The translations under genes and the position numbers were made by a program. The notes beneath the pieces are model-generated. The model was not told the origin of the DNA and did not search any database. It worked only from the letters and a program-made list of their open reading frames with translations. Shown piece by piece: positions 1 through 12,705 of a DNA stretch of 64,000 nucleotides. Source of the stretch: Cladorrhinum sp. PSN259. Lineage: Eukaryota; Ascomycota; Sordariomycetes; Sordariales; Podosporaceae. Position 1 is the first letter of the stretch. Each line of letters opens with the position of its first letter. The DNA lies in NCBI GenBank assembly GCA_033725935.1, contig MU867060.1:1392922-1456921 (forward strand). Reading direction: 5' to 3'.

Positions 1-783
1 GAAATGAACGTGATCGTCGTCCCAGTACTTCTTTTGTTCTTCTGGAGAAGAGGGCTGATGGGAGGGCAGGGCGGCGTAGAGGTCGTATACGTGCCTATAT
101 ATAACACAAGTATCAGTATACAGAAGGGAGAGAGAGGAGGGGGGGGGGGGGGCGGGTAAAAACAAACAACTTATCCCTCTTGTACCCCCTAATCAACTCG
201 TTCAAGGCGCTTCTCTTTTTTACAATCTTCTCTGCTCTGAGCATCCCGGGAACCGTCAGAGCCAAAACTTTGCAGCCTTTTGAAAGTGGGACGTCCCAGA
301 CTTCTGTGAGTTTTTCGAATATTTCCGAGGTGGTGGGTGCGTATGCTATGTCACTTTTACCAAAAAAAAACCTGTGTGTTAGATTATAACAAGGGGTTTT
401 TATGGTTACGGCATGGAAAGAGAGAGGGAAAAACGTACTTTGTCCCTCCTAGTATTATTGCCCAGTCGTACCTAGTAGGTTCCTTGCTCGGAACTGTACA
501 ACATATTAGTAAATGTACAAGGGATAGCGGGAGAAAAATAAGGCAAACAAAGAGTCTCACAGTGCCTCTCTATCCTCTCCAAAAACCCACGACATACGGT
601 ATCACCCGGCTTGCCGTCCACCTCGGTAATAATCTCGTGGTCGGGAAAGGCCATCTGTACCATCTGGGCCATCTTGTCGACGTACGGGTGATAGATGGTT
701 CCGAAATACGAGTGGCCGGCCGTTAGGGAGTCGCCGAAGCAGAGGATGCGCAGCTTTTGGCGGGCTGCCGATGCTGCTGCCAT
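1..783 (-). CDS. SGNH/GDSL-type hydrolase, 3' end cut by window edge
   Basis: Predicted serine esterase of the SGNH fold; substrate unknown. Exon model on the minus strand: 783-561, 493-439, 353-168 and 94 running off the window at 1, with phases that agree at each junction. Visible family blocks are FGDSLTAG near the N terminus (nucleophile Ser), the GGTNDIAY block (oxyanion Asn) split across exons 2 and 3, and DDDHVHF at the left edge, which supplies the catalytic Asp and His. All four blocks are therefore present and the enzyme should be active. The start at 783 (MAAAS) leaves few residues before the first block; the frame is open upstream to 948, so a longer N terminus is possible. No signal peptide is apparent. 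About 186 codons lie in the window. The family call is firm; the biological role is not known. Confidence 0.85.
139..152. repeat. poly-G tract (14 G)
   Basis: Homopolymer in the third intron of the SGNH hydrolase gene (intron 95-167). Likely length-variable; no function inferred. Confidence 0.8.
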
Positions 784-1942
784 CTCGTTCACCTGTGCGA
801 GTATGATCAAGTTTGTGTGATGCTGTTCTTCAGGTTTGTGTTTCTCGGGAAAGAGGAGAACACGACACGACACGACGCGCGGGTTTCGGAAATGTGTAAA
901 TGATGACGATGTGGGGTGGACGGGATAAGTGATGATGATGACGGACACGGAGCCGGAAGAAGCGGGGGGATTTAAACTAGAGTTCGGAGGAGATAACCGA
1001 GTTTGTGGGGCAGGATAACACCGTCGCTGCCGTCGCGTAGTTTTTGCTTGTATTGGAATCGCTATATATCAGATTGAAAGACGGTAGAGTTCTTGCAGTA
1101 TGTCGCGGGATCACAGTTTTATGGGAATGTTGATCGCGGGAGTTCAGTCTGGAGTGGAGGCATAAGTGGCATATGACGGATACCGGTATGCAGGTTGCTT
1201 GGCTTGGTGGGGGCGGGGGCGCCCTGAAGGCTGCGTGTGAACCTGACACCTGAACCCCTGTCTATCACCTGGAAAGAATGTCTGTGAGAGCATTCAACTT
1301 GAGTTAAATGAACCTCAAAAGGAAGCCTTTAGCTAAAACTCTTTAACAACTCCACTATCCGCCAGGAATGCTCACATATCCGTATCTTCCAGGCACCTGG
1401 TGCCTACCACTACTATCATCGAACCAGAAACTGTTGAGTCAATCCAGTGACGGTTGTCCTGGCCGGGCCATTTTTCAGACATGGTCGCAATTCCGTTTAA
1501 ACACCATCATTGTTTTTTCATTTTCCCAAATCCCATCTCTCTGGAGACGCTTAAAACAAGTCGGAACGCCAAGACAGGGGGGCACGTCTTCCAGAAAAAG
1601 AAGCTTCGGATGAGTGTCGCCGCTCTCGGAGGTCTGATTTCATTCCCGGGACGAACTGTGGTGGCGTGAAGCATATGTGCGGACAGGAAGCTTGGGGTAT
1701 CCCCCACAGTTTCCGCAGTGGGGGGAATGGATGGATGGATGGCCACTAGACGCTGAACAAGGAGCACAATCAACAGGGGTTGACCCTTCCCAATTGTCAA
1801 TTTATTCAGTCCGATGGACTTCCTCACCCGATACCGATACCTATGAACCTTGAATTACCCTTTAAAATATCTCCGACTTCCGTTTGTTGGGTGTTATAGG
1901 ATTCTTGGGAAAAGACACCACTGTGAATATCCCAGTGACAAA
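784..1942. other. Intergenic, divergent promoters
   Basis: About 1.2 kb between the SGNH hydrolase (leftwards) and the cytochrome b5/FMN dehydrogenase (rightwards). Open frames here are short and show no recognisable protein. It must hold both promoters; I see no convincing element. Confidence 0.5.
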
Positions 1943-3646
1943 ATGACAAAGGTGTTCAGTGCAGAAGAAGGTACGTGTTTACAACACCTCACCTGGGATG
2001 GAATAACACCGATTACTGACCGCTCATCACTAGTGGCAAAGCACACCTCGGCCGAAAGCTGCTGGGTAGTGATCCACGGCAATGTCTACGACGTGACGGA
2101 TTTCTTACCTTCTCACCCGGGCGGAACGAGAATAATCCTCCAGCTCGCTGGGAGGGATGCCACGGCCGAGTACGACCCAATCCATCCGCCAGGCACGCTC
2201 GAGGAGAATCTCAAGCCAGAAGCAAAACTAGGAGTCGTCGACCCCGAAAGTCTCAGGAAGCTTCAGCAACAAAGCAATGCCGCTCAGCAAGATGAAGGGC
2301 CAAAGGCCCCGCCGCCACCACTCCACTCCCTCCTCAACTTGGACGAGGTCGAGGCGGCGGCCAAGACCCAGATATCCAAAAAGTGCTGGGCGTACTACTT
2401 CTCTGCGTCCGACGACTTGATCAGCAAGTCGTACAACAACACCGTCTACCGCAACATCCTCCTACGCCCGCGAGTATTTGTCGACGTCAGCGTAGCAGAC
2501 ACCACCACCACAGTGCTGGGTCAGTACAAGATCGGCACTCCGTTATATGTCTCACCAGCTGCCATGGCCCGTCTCGCCCATCCGGACGGCGAGGCCGGCA
2601 TCGCTCGAGGCATCTCCCGCTTCGGCGCCATGCAGATTGTGTCACACAACGCATCCATGACACCCGAACAAATTGTAGCCGAGTCCAAGCCAGGCCAAAT
2701 CTTCGGATGGCAGCTATACGTCCAACAGGACCGTGCGAAGAGCGAAGCTATGCTGGCACGAATCGCCAAGCTGAAGGACAAGTACAAATGCATCGTCCTC
2801 ACCCTCGACGCCCCCGTACCTAGTAAGCGGGAGCACGACGAGAAGGCGGCGCTCGAGACGCAACTGCTCATCGAGGCATCCAAGAGCGAAAAGGAGCAAA
2901 ACAAGAGCAAAAGGCCAGACTCCAACAGCGGGGTGGGACAGCAATTGTTCTTTGGAACCGCAGCGGATCTGACGTGGAGCACCACACTCCCGTGGTTGGC
3001 GAAACATACAGATCTGCCGATCGTGTTGAAAGGCATCCAAACGCACGAGGATGTGTACCTGGCTGCTCAATTTGCACGCAAGCACCCTGGGTCGATCAAG
3101 GCCGTCATCTTGTCCAACCACGGCGGGAGGTCGCTGGACACGGCGCCGCCGGCTGTGCATACGTTGTTGGAGGTACGCAAGTACTGCCCCGAAGTATTTG
3201 ACATAATCGAAATCTGGGTGGATGGTGGCATCAAACGTGGTACCGACATCGTCAAAGCCTTGTGCCTGGGAGCAAAGGCCGTTGGTGTTGGTAGAGCCGC
3301 ACTTTGGGGACTCGGCGCCGGTGGGTGGGAGGGAGTCGACAGGACGTTTGAGAGTGAGTGCCCCACGGTTAACCTCTGCTTCGTCGAGGTATGCTAACAA
3401 CTTTGATTTGCAGTTCTGCAAGGTGAGATACAGACCTGCATGAGGATGATGGGAGCCAAGGACATCTCAGAACTTGGACCGCGATTTGTGAGTACAATTC
3501 CAGAATTCCCATGCTCGAGTCAGCCCACGCTAACACCGGATCCTGCTCCTTAGATCAACAGCAGGATGGTCGAGAGGGATATCTTCGACGGTGGGGCAGG
3601 TCTCGACAGGTCTGGCTTATGGACGTCTCGTGCTGCCAAGTTGTGA
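1943..3646 (+). CDS. Cytochrome b5-FMN alpha-hydroxyacid dehydrogenase (flavocytochrome b2-like)
   Basis: Oxidises an L-2-hydroxy acid such as L-lactate using FMN and passes electrons to a fused b5 haem. Exons 1943-1970, 2034-3353, 3414-3487, 3554-3646 give 504 residues. The b5 domain occupies roughly residues 6-85, with haem ligands His37 (HPGG) and probably His60 (DPIHPPG). The FMN-binding barrel follows, with the catalytic His in SNHGGRSLD and the phosphate-binding segment near VDGGIKRGTD. A charged linker insertion rich in Lys/Glu lies in the middle of the barrel, in the position of the mobile loop 4. Yeast Cyb2 has a long mitochondrial presequence; this protein starts directly at the b5 domain, which suggests a cytosolic paralogue. 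The 63-nt first intron is a multiple of three with no in-frame stop, and the frame extends upstream to an ATG at 1850. The b5 family N terminus supports splicing and the 1943 start. Confidence 0.88.
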
Positions 3647-6600
3647 TGGGCTTTTTGCGGGGAAGCTGTGCCAAGTTTAACAAGACTTGGGGAAGCTCAC
3701 ATGAGAAAAAAGCTGTTGATCCCAGCCGAGGCGGCCTTTTCACTAACTCTTTTTAACATGTGTGCGGGGATAGGGGCGATGGGGTCAGCACGGTTAGTTG
3801 GAACTGATACTCTGGTTTCTCGCATCAATAGTGCAGACTCAACAGTGCTGGCGTTCCATTCGAAATGCGGGAGAAGGTTGATCTTCTGAAGATCGGTGTC
3901 GGCATATTGATGTGATGACACTCATGATGGTTACATACACTCGTCCAAAATCAATCCATTGTTGCGCGCTGTCCTTGCTGTGGAAATTCGGAGATGGTGA
4001 CCGAAAAAGGCATTCGGCTGTAAGATCAAGCCGTCTGACCCTCAAACACACAACGCTTTGTTTCTCTCTCTATAAAAAAAAAACATCCGATCCATCCGCC
4101 TGAATGTCGGAACCTTGACATCATATTTGGAGCACCGTGGTCGTGACTTGTCTCCTTTTCTTTCTCTAAACGAGTTGTCCTCGTGATAAATTTCAGGACG
4201 GCAACATGGGATGAAAGACAAAGGATATCGAAAATGATGAACTTTGTGGCAAACTGGTTCGTCCACTTGCTTCCTTCAGGCTGCCGGGCTGCCTCGCTTG
4301 ACCGACCTTGATGTCAATTCGGGAAAAGTCTGTCACGATGGACAGACGGTGGCTGCAAATATTCAAGCCGCTGAGGTTGCAATGGGAAGGTGGAAAGGTC
4401 GGGTACTTTTATCCCTATTGGGATTTGATGGATTTAACGGATTTTAGTGGTCGATCCAATTCACAATCCAATTCTACGGTGTGTCCAAGAGGAACCAGTA
4501 ATAATAATCGGTTGCATCGCCTGCAGCCGTGGAACATGGAATTTCGTGATTGATGAATTCGAACTTTGAATTCGAATAGCAGGTCGGTCATTGGACGCGC
4601 GCCGTTTCATCGCGCCCACTCCGCCCGGAGATGCCCCCCTGATACGGCCCGACCATCTTTGACAGGCATGAACCCCAGAGATTGGGGTTCTCAAGCTTCT
4701 GTGTCAAATTTCCGAGTGGGCACTGTGTGTCCACCAATCTAACTTCTCAACACGGGCCGTATCGCATCCATTTTTTTCTCCAGCAAGACTCCAGCAGTCT
4801 GCTCCACGACAACGAAATGTTGAATGCACTTGTTGAATTTGTTGTTGCGGGCTTTCCCGTTTCTACCATCTTGTAGTGGAGGCCCGCCCAATTGGTTGAG
4901 GATGGTAACAAACTTAAGGGGGGGGTTCCAGGTTGTTTGACAGGCAGCCCTCTTCTCCAAGGTAGGTAATAAAAAAAAGCATGTGAAATTGGATATGCGT
5001 TGGAGGAGGGAGGAATGTCTCGTTTTACTCGTTTTCTCGTAATCGCTCCGATTTTGAGCAAGTCTGACTTGGCTGTGGTAGGTACTTGCAAGTATTGGAA
5101 TGCAACTGACGTCTATCGGTCGGCGAAGTGACCCCGTAGTGACAAAGGCCTGGCTGATGGAGGAGGTCTCTGCGGAACCCAAAATTTTCATGTGCTCCAT
5201 AATGGCTCCACGAAAAGCCGAGGAGATGGCCTGGTGATCCCTGTCTGACAAGGATGCAGCAGCGACGATAGCGCATCCCTGGCGCCTTCCCCCAGATATT
5301 GGCGAGTGAATGGGAGAAATGATCTCTTGGCTCAGTCTGCATCAGGCAGTCACACCCGTCAAACTCGCCTCGAGGTTGTTAAACCGCTTCGAATAGCGCA
5401 GCAGGTCTCGACCCCGACGGGAATCTCGACGGCGGCCGACCAACCGACCGTAGCCGCCAACGTGTTTGTTCTGGACATTTTATCCAGTCCTCTTTTCCAG
5501 ATTGTTTCCAGATAGCGACTTAGGAAGTCAACAACATGCATGTTCGCAAGTAAGAACACTAGTAAGAGGTAAAAACCGGTTCGACGTCAATGTGGCGCTG
5601 ATACGACATAGTAATTCGCGGGTGTGGCGGACGACTAGGCCCTATCCGGGGACGGTTACTTGGGGGTGGAGGATTCCCCGCGCCGCCCAGATGCCGAGCC
5701 TTTATTCCCCTAGCTCTTCAAAGGTGTAAAATACACTACAAGCAGTCAGCTCACCGCAGAGGAAATGGATCGCATGGCGAACATGGGCTCTCCTGCTCAC
5801 TCCGCATTCCCCGCATTCTGAGAAATATCTCTGCCACGCAGGCGTCTGGGCATTCTGGATCCCATCTGTCCTTCTTCAGGCTGCGATTACAGTACTGCGT
5901 AAGACGCAGCCGACGGCGGAGGACGGGCGGAGTATCTTTCAAGACTGTGACTGCGACGGGACCAGGGAGGGTTCCTCAGCAAAAGGAGAGCGCCTCCGGA
6001 GTGCAGTTGCGGACATACATTTCAGATGTGGCTGTCGAGTTCATCAAAGCTGAAGATAACAGGCAGGTCAAATATGTTTTACTTTGCTGTTTATGTCCCT
6101 CAGCGTGGCAGGGCCGACAATATATCCCGTTTGATATCAGGGGCTCTAATCTGTATATCAGAGACAGTGAGGTAGAGAAAGGGGCACGACGGGTTAGGGT
6201 TTCTGTTTGGGGTGTGGTAAGGGTGGTGGACTTCGTCCGACTGCGGTTGCCTCCTTCATCCACTTACACCAATGCGGGGATCGGACGACATACTGGAAGG
6301 AGCATAGTGACCTTCCCTCCCATTCCCACCATTGGGGGACCAAATGGGCCCGATTCACTGACAAGCTGGGTGTGGGTGGCAACCAGGATGCGGTCTCCTT
6401 CATCACAAAGCTAGGAGCGATGGCGAGGTGCCCTTGCATCCTAACCTATCCCTACCCTTCCCAACCTGCAGGGTCCGCCACAGGCAATTCCCCTGTTTTG
6501 TGGTTAAGTGTGTGTCCCGTCCACTCAGCGTCCACGATTCACTTATAAGTTGCCCGCCCCTGTTGCGCTCCCGTGTCTCTCATATCGTCCCTTCCCCTTC

Positions 6601-6676
6601 TCTCCTCATATCGATTGAGTTTCCTTCTTTTTTACTCAATCTCGATATCGACCTCAATCGTCAAAGAGAATTCACA
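3647..6676. other. Intergenic, 3.0 kb
   Basis: Long gap between two rightward genes. Frames such as 4739-5251 (-) and 5947-6414 (+) have biased, homology-free translations and no splice-supported extension. The stretch just before 6677 is pyrimidine-rich, as expected of a fungal 5' UTR/promoter. No gene, RNA or transposon recognised. Confidence 0.5.
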
Positions 6677-7862
6677 ATGGGTGAGAACGATAAGCCGATC
6701 GTCTCCCAGGAGGAGAACATCTCTCAGAAGCCCCGGAGACGCGGATGCCTTGGACACTGCGTCAAGTTCTGGTGGGCCTACTTGATTCTTCTCGTCGTCA
6801 TTGTTGTCATCGCCGTCCCAGTCATGTAAGACACTCTCACATACCAACTCGCTCAGTTCCTTTGGCTGACCATTGCTCCAGTATCCTTGTCGCTGTCCCC
6901 AAGATTGCCCAGCATAAGCTCGATGAGGCCGAGCTCACCCTCGATGGCATCCACGTCTCAAACACCAAGAGTGATAGCATGACCATGTCCATCAACAGCA
7001 CCATCAGGAGCGACGGCAAGGTAAAGGCCAACATCGACCCCTTCGTCGGAGCCATGTATCTCGAGGACCGCCTTCCCCACACCCCCTTCGCCCTCATCAA
7101 CTTCCCTGCCACCACCGCCGATAAGCTCCAGACCGTCAATGTCACCCAGGAGCTCCAGATTCACGACCCCGAGGCCCTCACCATCTTCAACCAGTGGCTT
7201 CTTGCGAACGAGACTCTCCGCGTCACTGTTGAGGGCAAGACCAAGGTCAAGGTCAACGGTATCGCCAGAAAGTACGGAGTCACCTTCAAGAAGACCATCG
7301 AGATGCCAGGTCTCAGCCACCTCGACGGCACCATTGTCAACGAAACCCACATCAGCCTTCAGGCTGATGCCCTCGGCAACAACTTCAATGGCCAGGCCTA
7401 CATCCCCAACCGCTCTCTTGTTTCTTTCGAACTTGTAAGTCCTTTCTCTTAACAAAAGCTTGAATTCCCAAAACCCCCCGCCCCACAGTAAGCTTACCAT
7501 CTATTTCATAGGGCAATGTGACCTTCTACAACTATCTCCTCGGCGCTGAGGTCGGCACCGTCTACATCGATAACCTCGTCGTCCGTGCCGGCGAGCCCAA
7601 CAAGAACCTCATGCGCGCCACCATCGAGAACGGCCCCGTCCTTAACGCCCTTGGCGAGAAGCCCTACTGTGATGAGACCAAGGGTGTCCTCCCCTTCCAG
7701 ATTCGCGGCAAGAGCGTCGAGAACAACGGCCAAGCCCTCAACTACTTCCGCGACTCGCTTTCCGTCTACAACCAAACAGTTCACATTGACATTGGCGGCA
7801 CTCTCCAGAAGGACACTAACATCACTATTCCCTGCGGTGGCCTTGGTGGTGGCCATTCTTGA
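6677..7862 (+). CDS. DUF3712 (LEA-2-like) membrane-anchored protein
   Basis: Exons 6677-6825, 6882-7434 and 7512-7862 give 350 residues. Residues 1-32 are hydrophilic and basic near the membrane (KPRRRG), followed by one strongly hydrophobic helix at about 33-52. The remaining ~300 residues are a beta-rich domain with NETL/NVT-type glycosylation sites, so the topology is probably N-in with an extracytoplasmic C-terminal domain. This matches fungal DUF3712 proteins, which resemble the LEA-2/tandem lipid-binding fold seen in cell-periphery proteins. Function is unknown; a role at the plasma membrane or vacuole is inference. Strong codon bias toward C-ending codons suggests good expression. The tail ends in a glycine/histidine-rich GGLGGGHS. 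Confidence 0.82.
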
Positions 7863-9903
7863 GTAAAGAAAAGCATGTCCATGTTTTGCTATTTTTACTT
7901 CTACTGCCCGGATATCCTATTTTTTATACCTTTCCATGTTAAATAATTATTTGTATTTGTGCATGCAAGCAAGCCTTAGCTGCTTTTCCATGACAATTTT
8001 TTCTGGCTTTTTTGGTCTGGGGAAAGGGGGAAAGGGGGAGAGGAAGGCATTTGGCTTTTTTGGCAATGAAAGATACCACAAGCTTTGTTTTTTTTAAAGC
8101 GTCGAAATGATGAAGAGGAATAGAGATGAAGAGAGAGACGAAACATACCCAATACCCCAGATACCATGTGACGTCCAAGTACGTACACACAATGGCAGGA
8201 ATTCAAAACTATTAAGTCATGTTTCTTATTCCATTTGTTTGTGAGATATATGAGTGAGAAGCAGCAGAAAAAGTCCGACAGCCCAACCACGTGGCAACAG
8301 CATTACAGACAAATACTATTACAGATTAGAGCCTCGTCGGGATCAACGGTGCGTCCAGTCGTTACCTCTGCACGGTTTCAACCCGTCGCCAAGCTGAACT
8401 GAGGCTCTTTTGAATGATTCGCCAAGTCGTATGTATGGACGTTTTATATGTCCTTGTATGTAAGTACATACATGAGGGCACTTTACCTTATGCATGACAT
8501 GTTTCACCACATATGTACACGCGGGCTGAACGGTGCGGGACGGACGGACGGACGGCTTCTTTCGCTTGTGAGTAGTAGTTTGACCAGACAATCAGATTAT
8601 CTAGCATTCGAAAAAATAAAAATAAAAAAATGAACTACCTAATTAGCATTTAGTCTTCACTGCTTGTCAAAATGTAGGGTAGGTGCTTTTAAGGTTTTTA
8701 TGTTGGTTTAGACAAGTTGAATAATTGTGTGGTAGCGATTACAACTTCTGTTAAAAAAAAGCTTGTTTGGTTTTGTGCCACTTGTGCCACCACTCCCGTC
8801 CGTCCGTCACTCCCTCCTTCCCTCTTCATCGATAATGCCAGGCCGGCCAACCAGCCAGCCAGCCAACACGTGTTGGGGGTAGTTTGTTGATCATTACGAG
8901 ATTAGTTTTGGGGGCTGAAGGAAAAGAAAGAGAAAAAAGAAATGGGCTATATGTACTTGAGGTATAAGGTATATATATATATTGGTTGCTTATTACTGCT
9001 ACCTACTGTTTGCCGTTTGAGTTTTGATGTTTTGGGTTAATTATTGAGGGTGTGTTTTAAAAGCCTGAATCGTGTTTTAGTTGGTGTATTTTTAAAGCGT
9101 TGATCATGATGTTTCTGTCCGCGATGTAATATGTCTCTGATGTCGTGATAGTGTGTTAAACAACGTTTTAGTACCTACCAGGTAGGGTAGGTTGATAATT
9201 AGATTTATATCTAAGGGAAGGTTCAGGCACACGTTTCATGTAGTAGCGGATGGACTACCTACCTGTAAATAAATATAATTGGTTTATTTCGTTGCTTTAG
9301 GCCCAGAAAAAAAGGGTTTGTGGTTTGTGACTGAAGGAACATGATTCTATGCAGATAGGTATCTCAAAAAAATTTTTTTTTTGAAGGGCTAAAAGGTTAA
9401 CATCTACCTCGTTCTTATGATATAGAGCCCACATGGTTAGATTTAGATTTTAGGAAAGAAATTAGATTATGTTAAAGATTTTTTGGCCTTAAAACCACAC
9501 ATTTACATGGCTTCGTTATCATGAATTGAGGATGGGGCAATATTCGTATATGGCGTAGATTTGCAAACCCAAATAAGTTCTAATCACTTGCTTTGTAAAT
9601 TTCGTCTGTTGGGCACATGGCCCCAAACCATTCCAATGTAAATTACATACACAGCTCTGAATGAGCCACTTAGTTCAACATTACTTTAAATACTCATATC
9701 AGAGGATCCATTACTGTAGGTTTACCACGCCCCCTTTATTTGACAGAGGCATATCTGATCTCTGCAGAACGGGCTTCCATGCTATAACGGAACCATAGTG
9801 CCCAAAAGCCAGTGGATGGATGCTTCGACACACCAAAACTGACTGAGAAAGAAAAGAAGAGAAAAAAAATAGGATTTGCTCTCGCACGCTTTCAAGGGCG
9901 TCG
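7863..9903. other. Intergenic, 2.0 kb, AT-rich
   Basis: Tail-to-tail spacer between the DUF3712 and HCNGP-like genes. From about 8580 to 9700 it is AT-rich with runs of A/T and several copies of the short motif GGTAGGT/ACCTACC (for example 9171-9194 and 9254-9263). No frame longer than about 100 codons looks coding. It could be an old decayed repeat, but I see no terminal repeats. Confidence 0.45.
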
Positions 9904-10812
9904 TTACCTCCCCTTCCTCTTCCCCGTAACGGGCGGCGGCACACTCCCGCTCCAGCCCCCAGCAGCACCGCCACTAACAAACTCAACCCTCTCACCCCTA
10001 CCCCTCGTCCCCGTCCTCTCATTCTGCCTCCTCAACTCCCCCCACCTAGCCCAAGCTGGAAACCCCTCAGGATCCCACCCCGTCACATCCTTATCCATCA
10101 CCGTCCTATACTCTTGCTCAATCCCTTCGCCGTACTCTCCCGCCTCTACCCCGACAAACTTTAGCAGTTTCTCCGTCAGTGCCGGATTCCTCATGCCAGG
10201 ATTACTAGCTAATCGTTCATTAAAGTGTATTCCCTTTGTTCGTTTGAGTTTAAGAAAATTATCAAACTTGGCTGTTAGTGCTGCCTGTGCTTGGGTGGGT
10301 GAACCCGGCGGTGAAGGAGGGATTGATAAGTCTAGTAGTAGGTTGGAGGGAGGAAGAGAGAGGTCGCGTAGGAGGGTTCGGGTTGCTGTGTATGGTGATT
10401 TTGGTGGATCTGGGGCGGTGGATGATTCCAGAAAGGACATGTCAATGTCTTGATCTTGCTCCGGGAGGGAGGGGCCGATTGTTTTTTCGGTGGATGCTGA
10501 TGCTGGTGGTGGGAGGGAGGGACCTTGGGTTGGACCGAGTGTTGAAGGGAGGGTTGGGCCGACGATTGGCTCTTCTTTCGAAGGCTTTTGTGGGGCGGCC
10601 GTAGGTGGTGATGGTGACTTTGTGGTGTCTTCAACTGGAAGGTTGGATTCTGCTGAGAGAGGTTTCGCTGGCGACTTTTCAGCCTGATGCTGTTGTTAGC
10701 ACCGACTGTGTATCGGTGAATGAGACAAATGCTCGACTCTTACCTGTGCCTTCTCGATCGGGACCTGGACGTCCTCGTCTTCATCGCTACTATCATATGC
10801 AACGAGACCCAT
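9904..10812 (-). CDS. HCNGP/SAP30BP-like nuclear protein
   Basis: Exons 10812-10744 and 10683-9904 give 282 residues. The protein opens with MGLVAYDSSDEDED, the usual start of this family, followed by a disordered Pro/Ser/Lys-rich stretch. A conserved core around residues 170-245 has GIHFNERLASNPGMRNP and a downstream KLLKFVGV segment, the signature of the HCNGP domain found in human SAP30-binding protein. The C terminus is Arg/Gly/Pro-rich and basic (KRKGR), probably nuclear. Family members are linked to transcriptional co-regulation and, more recently, splicing; which applies in this fungus is unknown. The stop at 9904-9906 overlaps a possible GTAACG donor, so a further short exon cannot be excluded. 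It shares a 459-bp head-to-head promoter region with the proteasome beta-7 gene. Confidence 0.8.
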
Positions 10813-11271
10813 GGTGAGAATTATGATTTCAGCCGTGAGAGACTACGTTATTATTTTGAGATGTTGAAATAGATAGACTGAAATTGATAATGGTTGTTTG
10901 ATGGTTGAGGGAGAAGGGTATCACGTGAAGCTGCTGTACTTGGCATTTGTGACTTCTGAGGCACCAGCTGGCAGCTTGGCGGCAGCCGGACCCGCAGTTG
11001 GCCCCGTCATCAGCGCCCAGAAGGCAGCACCTGGACGCGAAGCTACAGGGAGCTCCAGCCTCAATCCAACATCCAGCTTCCCAACCCACCCAGAACAACC
11101 TCGACTAAACGAATAACCGTATTTCCAACGGCCTGACGACGATTTAGAACAACGAGACATAATTTCACGAAGCCTTCCCCTTGCGACCGACGAGTAAAAA
11201 CAACAACTCGCGATTAGCTACCCACCGAACAATCCCCATCTAGACCCCTCCCCACCCCCCAAACAGCAGCA
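10813..11271. promoter_or_regulatory. Divergent promoter, HCNGP-like / proteasome beta-7
   Basis: 459 bp between two start codons facing apart. Pyrimidine/purine-biased tracts flank both starts. I searched by eye for the yeast proteasome element GGTGGCAAA and did not find it here. Confidence 0.55.
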
Positions 11272-12205
11272 ATGGATCACCGCCCGCAAGCTTGGGGTCG
11301 TGTATGTCCCCCCCCTATCGCATCATACCTGAACGACTCTAACCACCCAGCCAATAGCCTAGAGACGATGTCTACGGTGCCTACGATGGCTCATACCTCC
11401 AGAACAGTGGTCCCAAGAATGCGACACAGTCTCCCGTCGTAACTGGTACCTCAGTTATCGCCATCAAGTTCGCTGACGGTGTTGTCATGGCAGCCGATAA
11501 CCTGGGTATGTCACCCACCATCCCCCTTTCTGTCTCTCTCGCTGACCCTTTTGCCTTTGCATTATTTCAGCCTCATACGGCTCCCTAGCCCGCTTCACAG
11601 ACGTCAAACGCCTCCGCACCTTCCACAACAACACCGTTATCGGCTTCGGCGGCGACGTCTCAGACATGCAGTACCTCGACCGCCTCATCAACGAGATCGC
11701 CATCCACCAGGAGTACGAGCTCGAGCAGCTGCCCGACGTTGAGGGCCAAAAATCCCTGGAGCTCATGCACGCGGGGAATTTGTTTACTTTTCTCAAAAAA
11801 CAAATGTACCACTGCCGCAACCACTTTGAGCCCCTCTGGAACCAGATCCTGGTGGCCGGCTTCGACGACGACAAGAAACCTTTCCTGGCCTCGGTCGACC
11901 TGCGCGGCACTTCCTTCAGCGCTCCTTCCCTCGCTACCGGTTTCGGTTCCGCGCTCGCTCAGCCCATTATGCGCAAGTATGCGGACACGGAGGAGCAGGC
12001 GGCCAAGCTTACGAGGGAACAGGCGGTCGAGGTGGTCAAGGAGTGCATGAAGGTTTTGTTTTACAGAGATGCCAGGTCGTTGGACAAGTACAGCATTGCT
12101 GTTGTTACCAAGGACGGGATTGAGCTCAAGGAGGACGAGCAGCTCGAGAAGCAGAGTTGGGCTTTTGCTGAGCGGATTAGGGGTTATGGAACACAGACTG
12201 TTTAA
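11272..12205 (+). CDS. pre4: 20S proteasome subunit beta-7 (Pre4/PSMB4 type)
   Basis: Non-catalytic beta subunit of the 20S core, in the cytosol and nucleus. Exons 11272-11301, 11358-11505 and 11571-12205 give 270 residues. The propeptide ends around residue 32 and the mature chain should begin at Thr33 with TQSPVVTGTSVIAIKF, as in yeast Pre4, where processing is done by a neighbouring active subunit. The diagnostic AADNLASYGSLARF follows. The rest shows the usual Ntn-hydrolase beta-type fold, with a C-terminal tail ending RIRGYGTQTV that in this subunit reaches across to the other ring. Length fits the family. The first coding exon is only 10 codons. An AATAAA-type signal lies shortly after the stop, near 12270. 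Confidence 0.95.
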
Positions 12206-12705
12206 AGCTGTGAAGTTGTTGGGGGTTTTCATTTCACTTTAGAAGCCACGAAATTGGTCGCATTGCAAACCGAAATAAAATCATTGAGAGAATAAAGCCG
12301 AAGCTTGATGAACATCACGCACTTCGAAACAGCAGGCAATCTTGTGTGAATATACCTTGCAAAACAGCAATGTTCTCATACATATATTGTGATCCAATTT
12401 GTGAACCAATGAACCGTTTCCTCCTGATGCTGACCCAAAGAGATTTACTTAAAACTTTCTGTACCAATTAATCCCAGTTTTTTTGCTCCACGCCAAACCC
12501 CTTACAGCCAGAAGAGATAGAGACAGAGAGAAAGACATCACGCTCATTTTGTTTTGCCCTGATATTTGTTTTCGGCCTTGACTGGTTGGGTATCGTATTT
12601 CTCTCGCTGCTTTCTTTGATCCAAGTTTCACTACTATCAAAACCAACTACCGCACTATTTCTTTTCTTTTATTTGATTCTTTTTCCCTTTCTTTTCTTTT
12701 TTCCC
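12206..12705. other. Tail-to-tail spacer, 500 bp
   Basis: 3' UTR space for the beta-7 gene and the converging gfa1 gene. A pyrimidine-rich stretch at about 12655-12705 lies next to the gfa1 stop. No coding sequence recognised. Confidence 0.5.

Noticed and set aside
4739..5251. 170-codon minus-strand frame
   Set aside because: No motif, biased composition, no supporting splice structure; could be a lineage-specific gene but unsupported.
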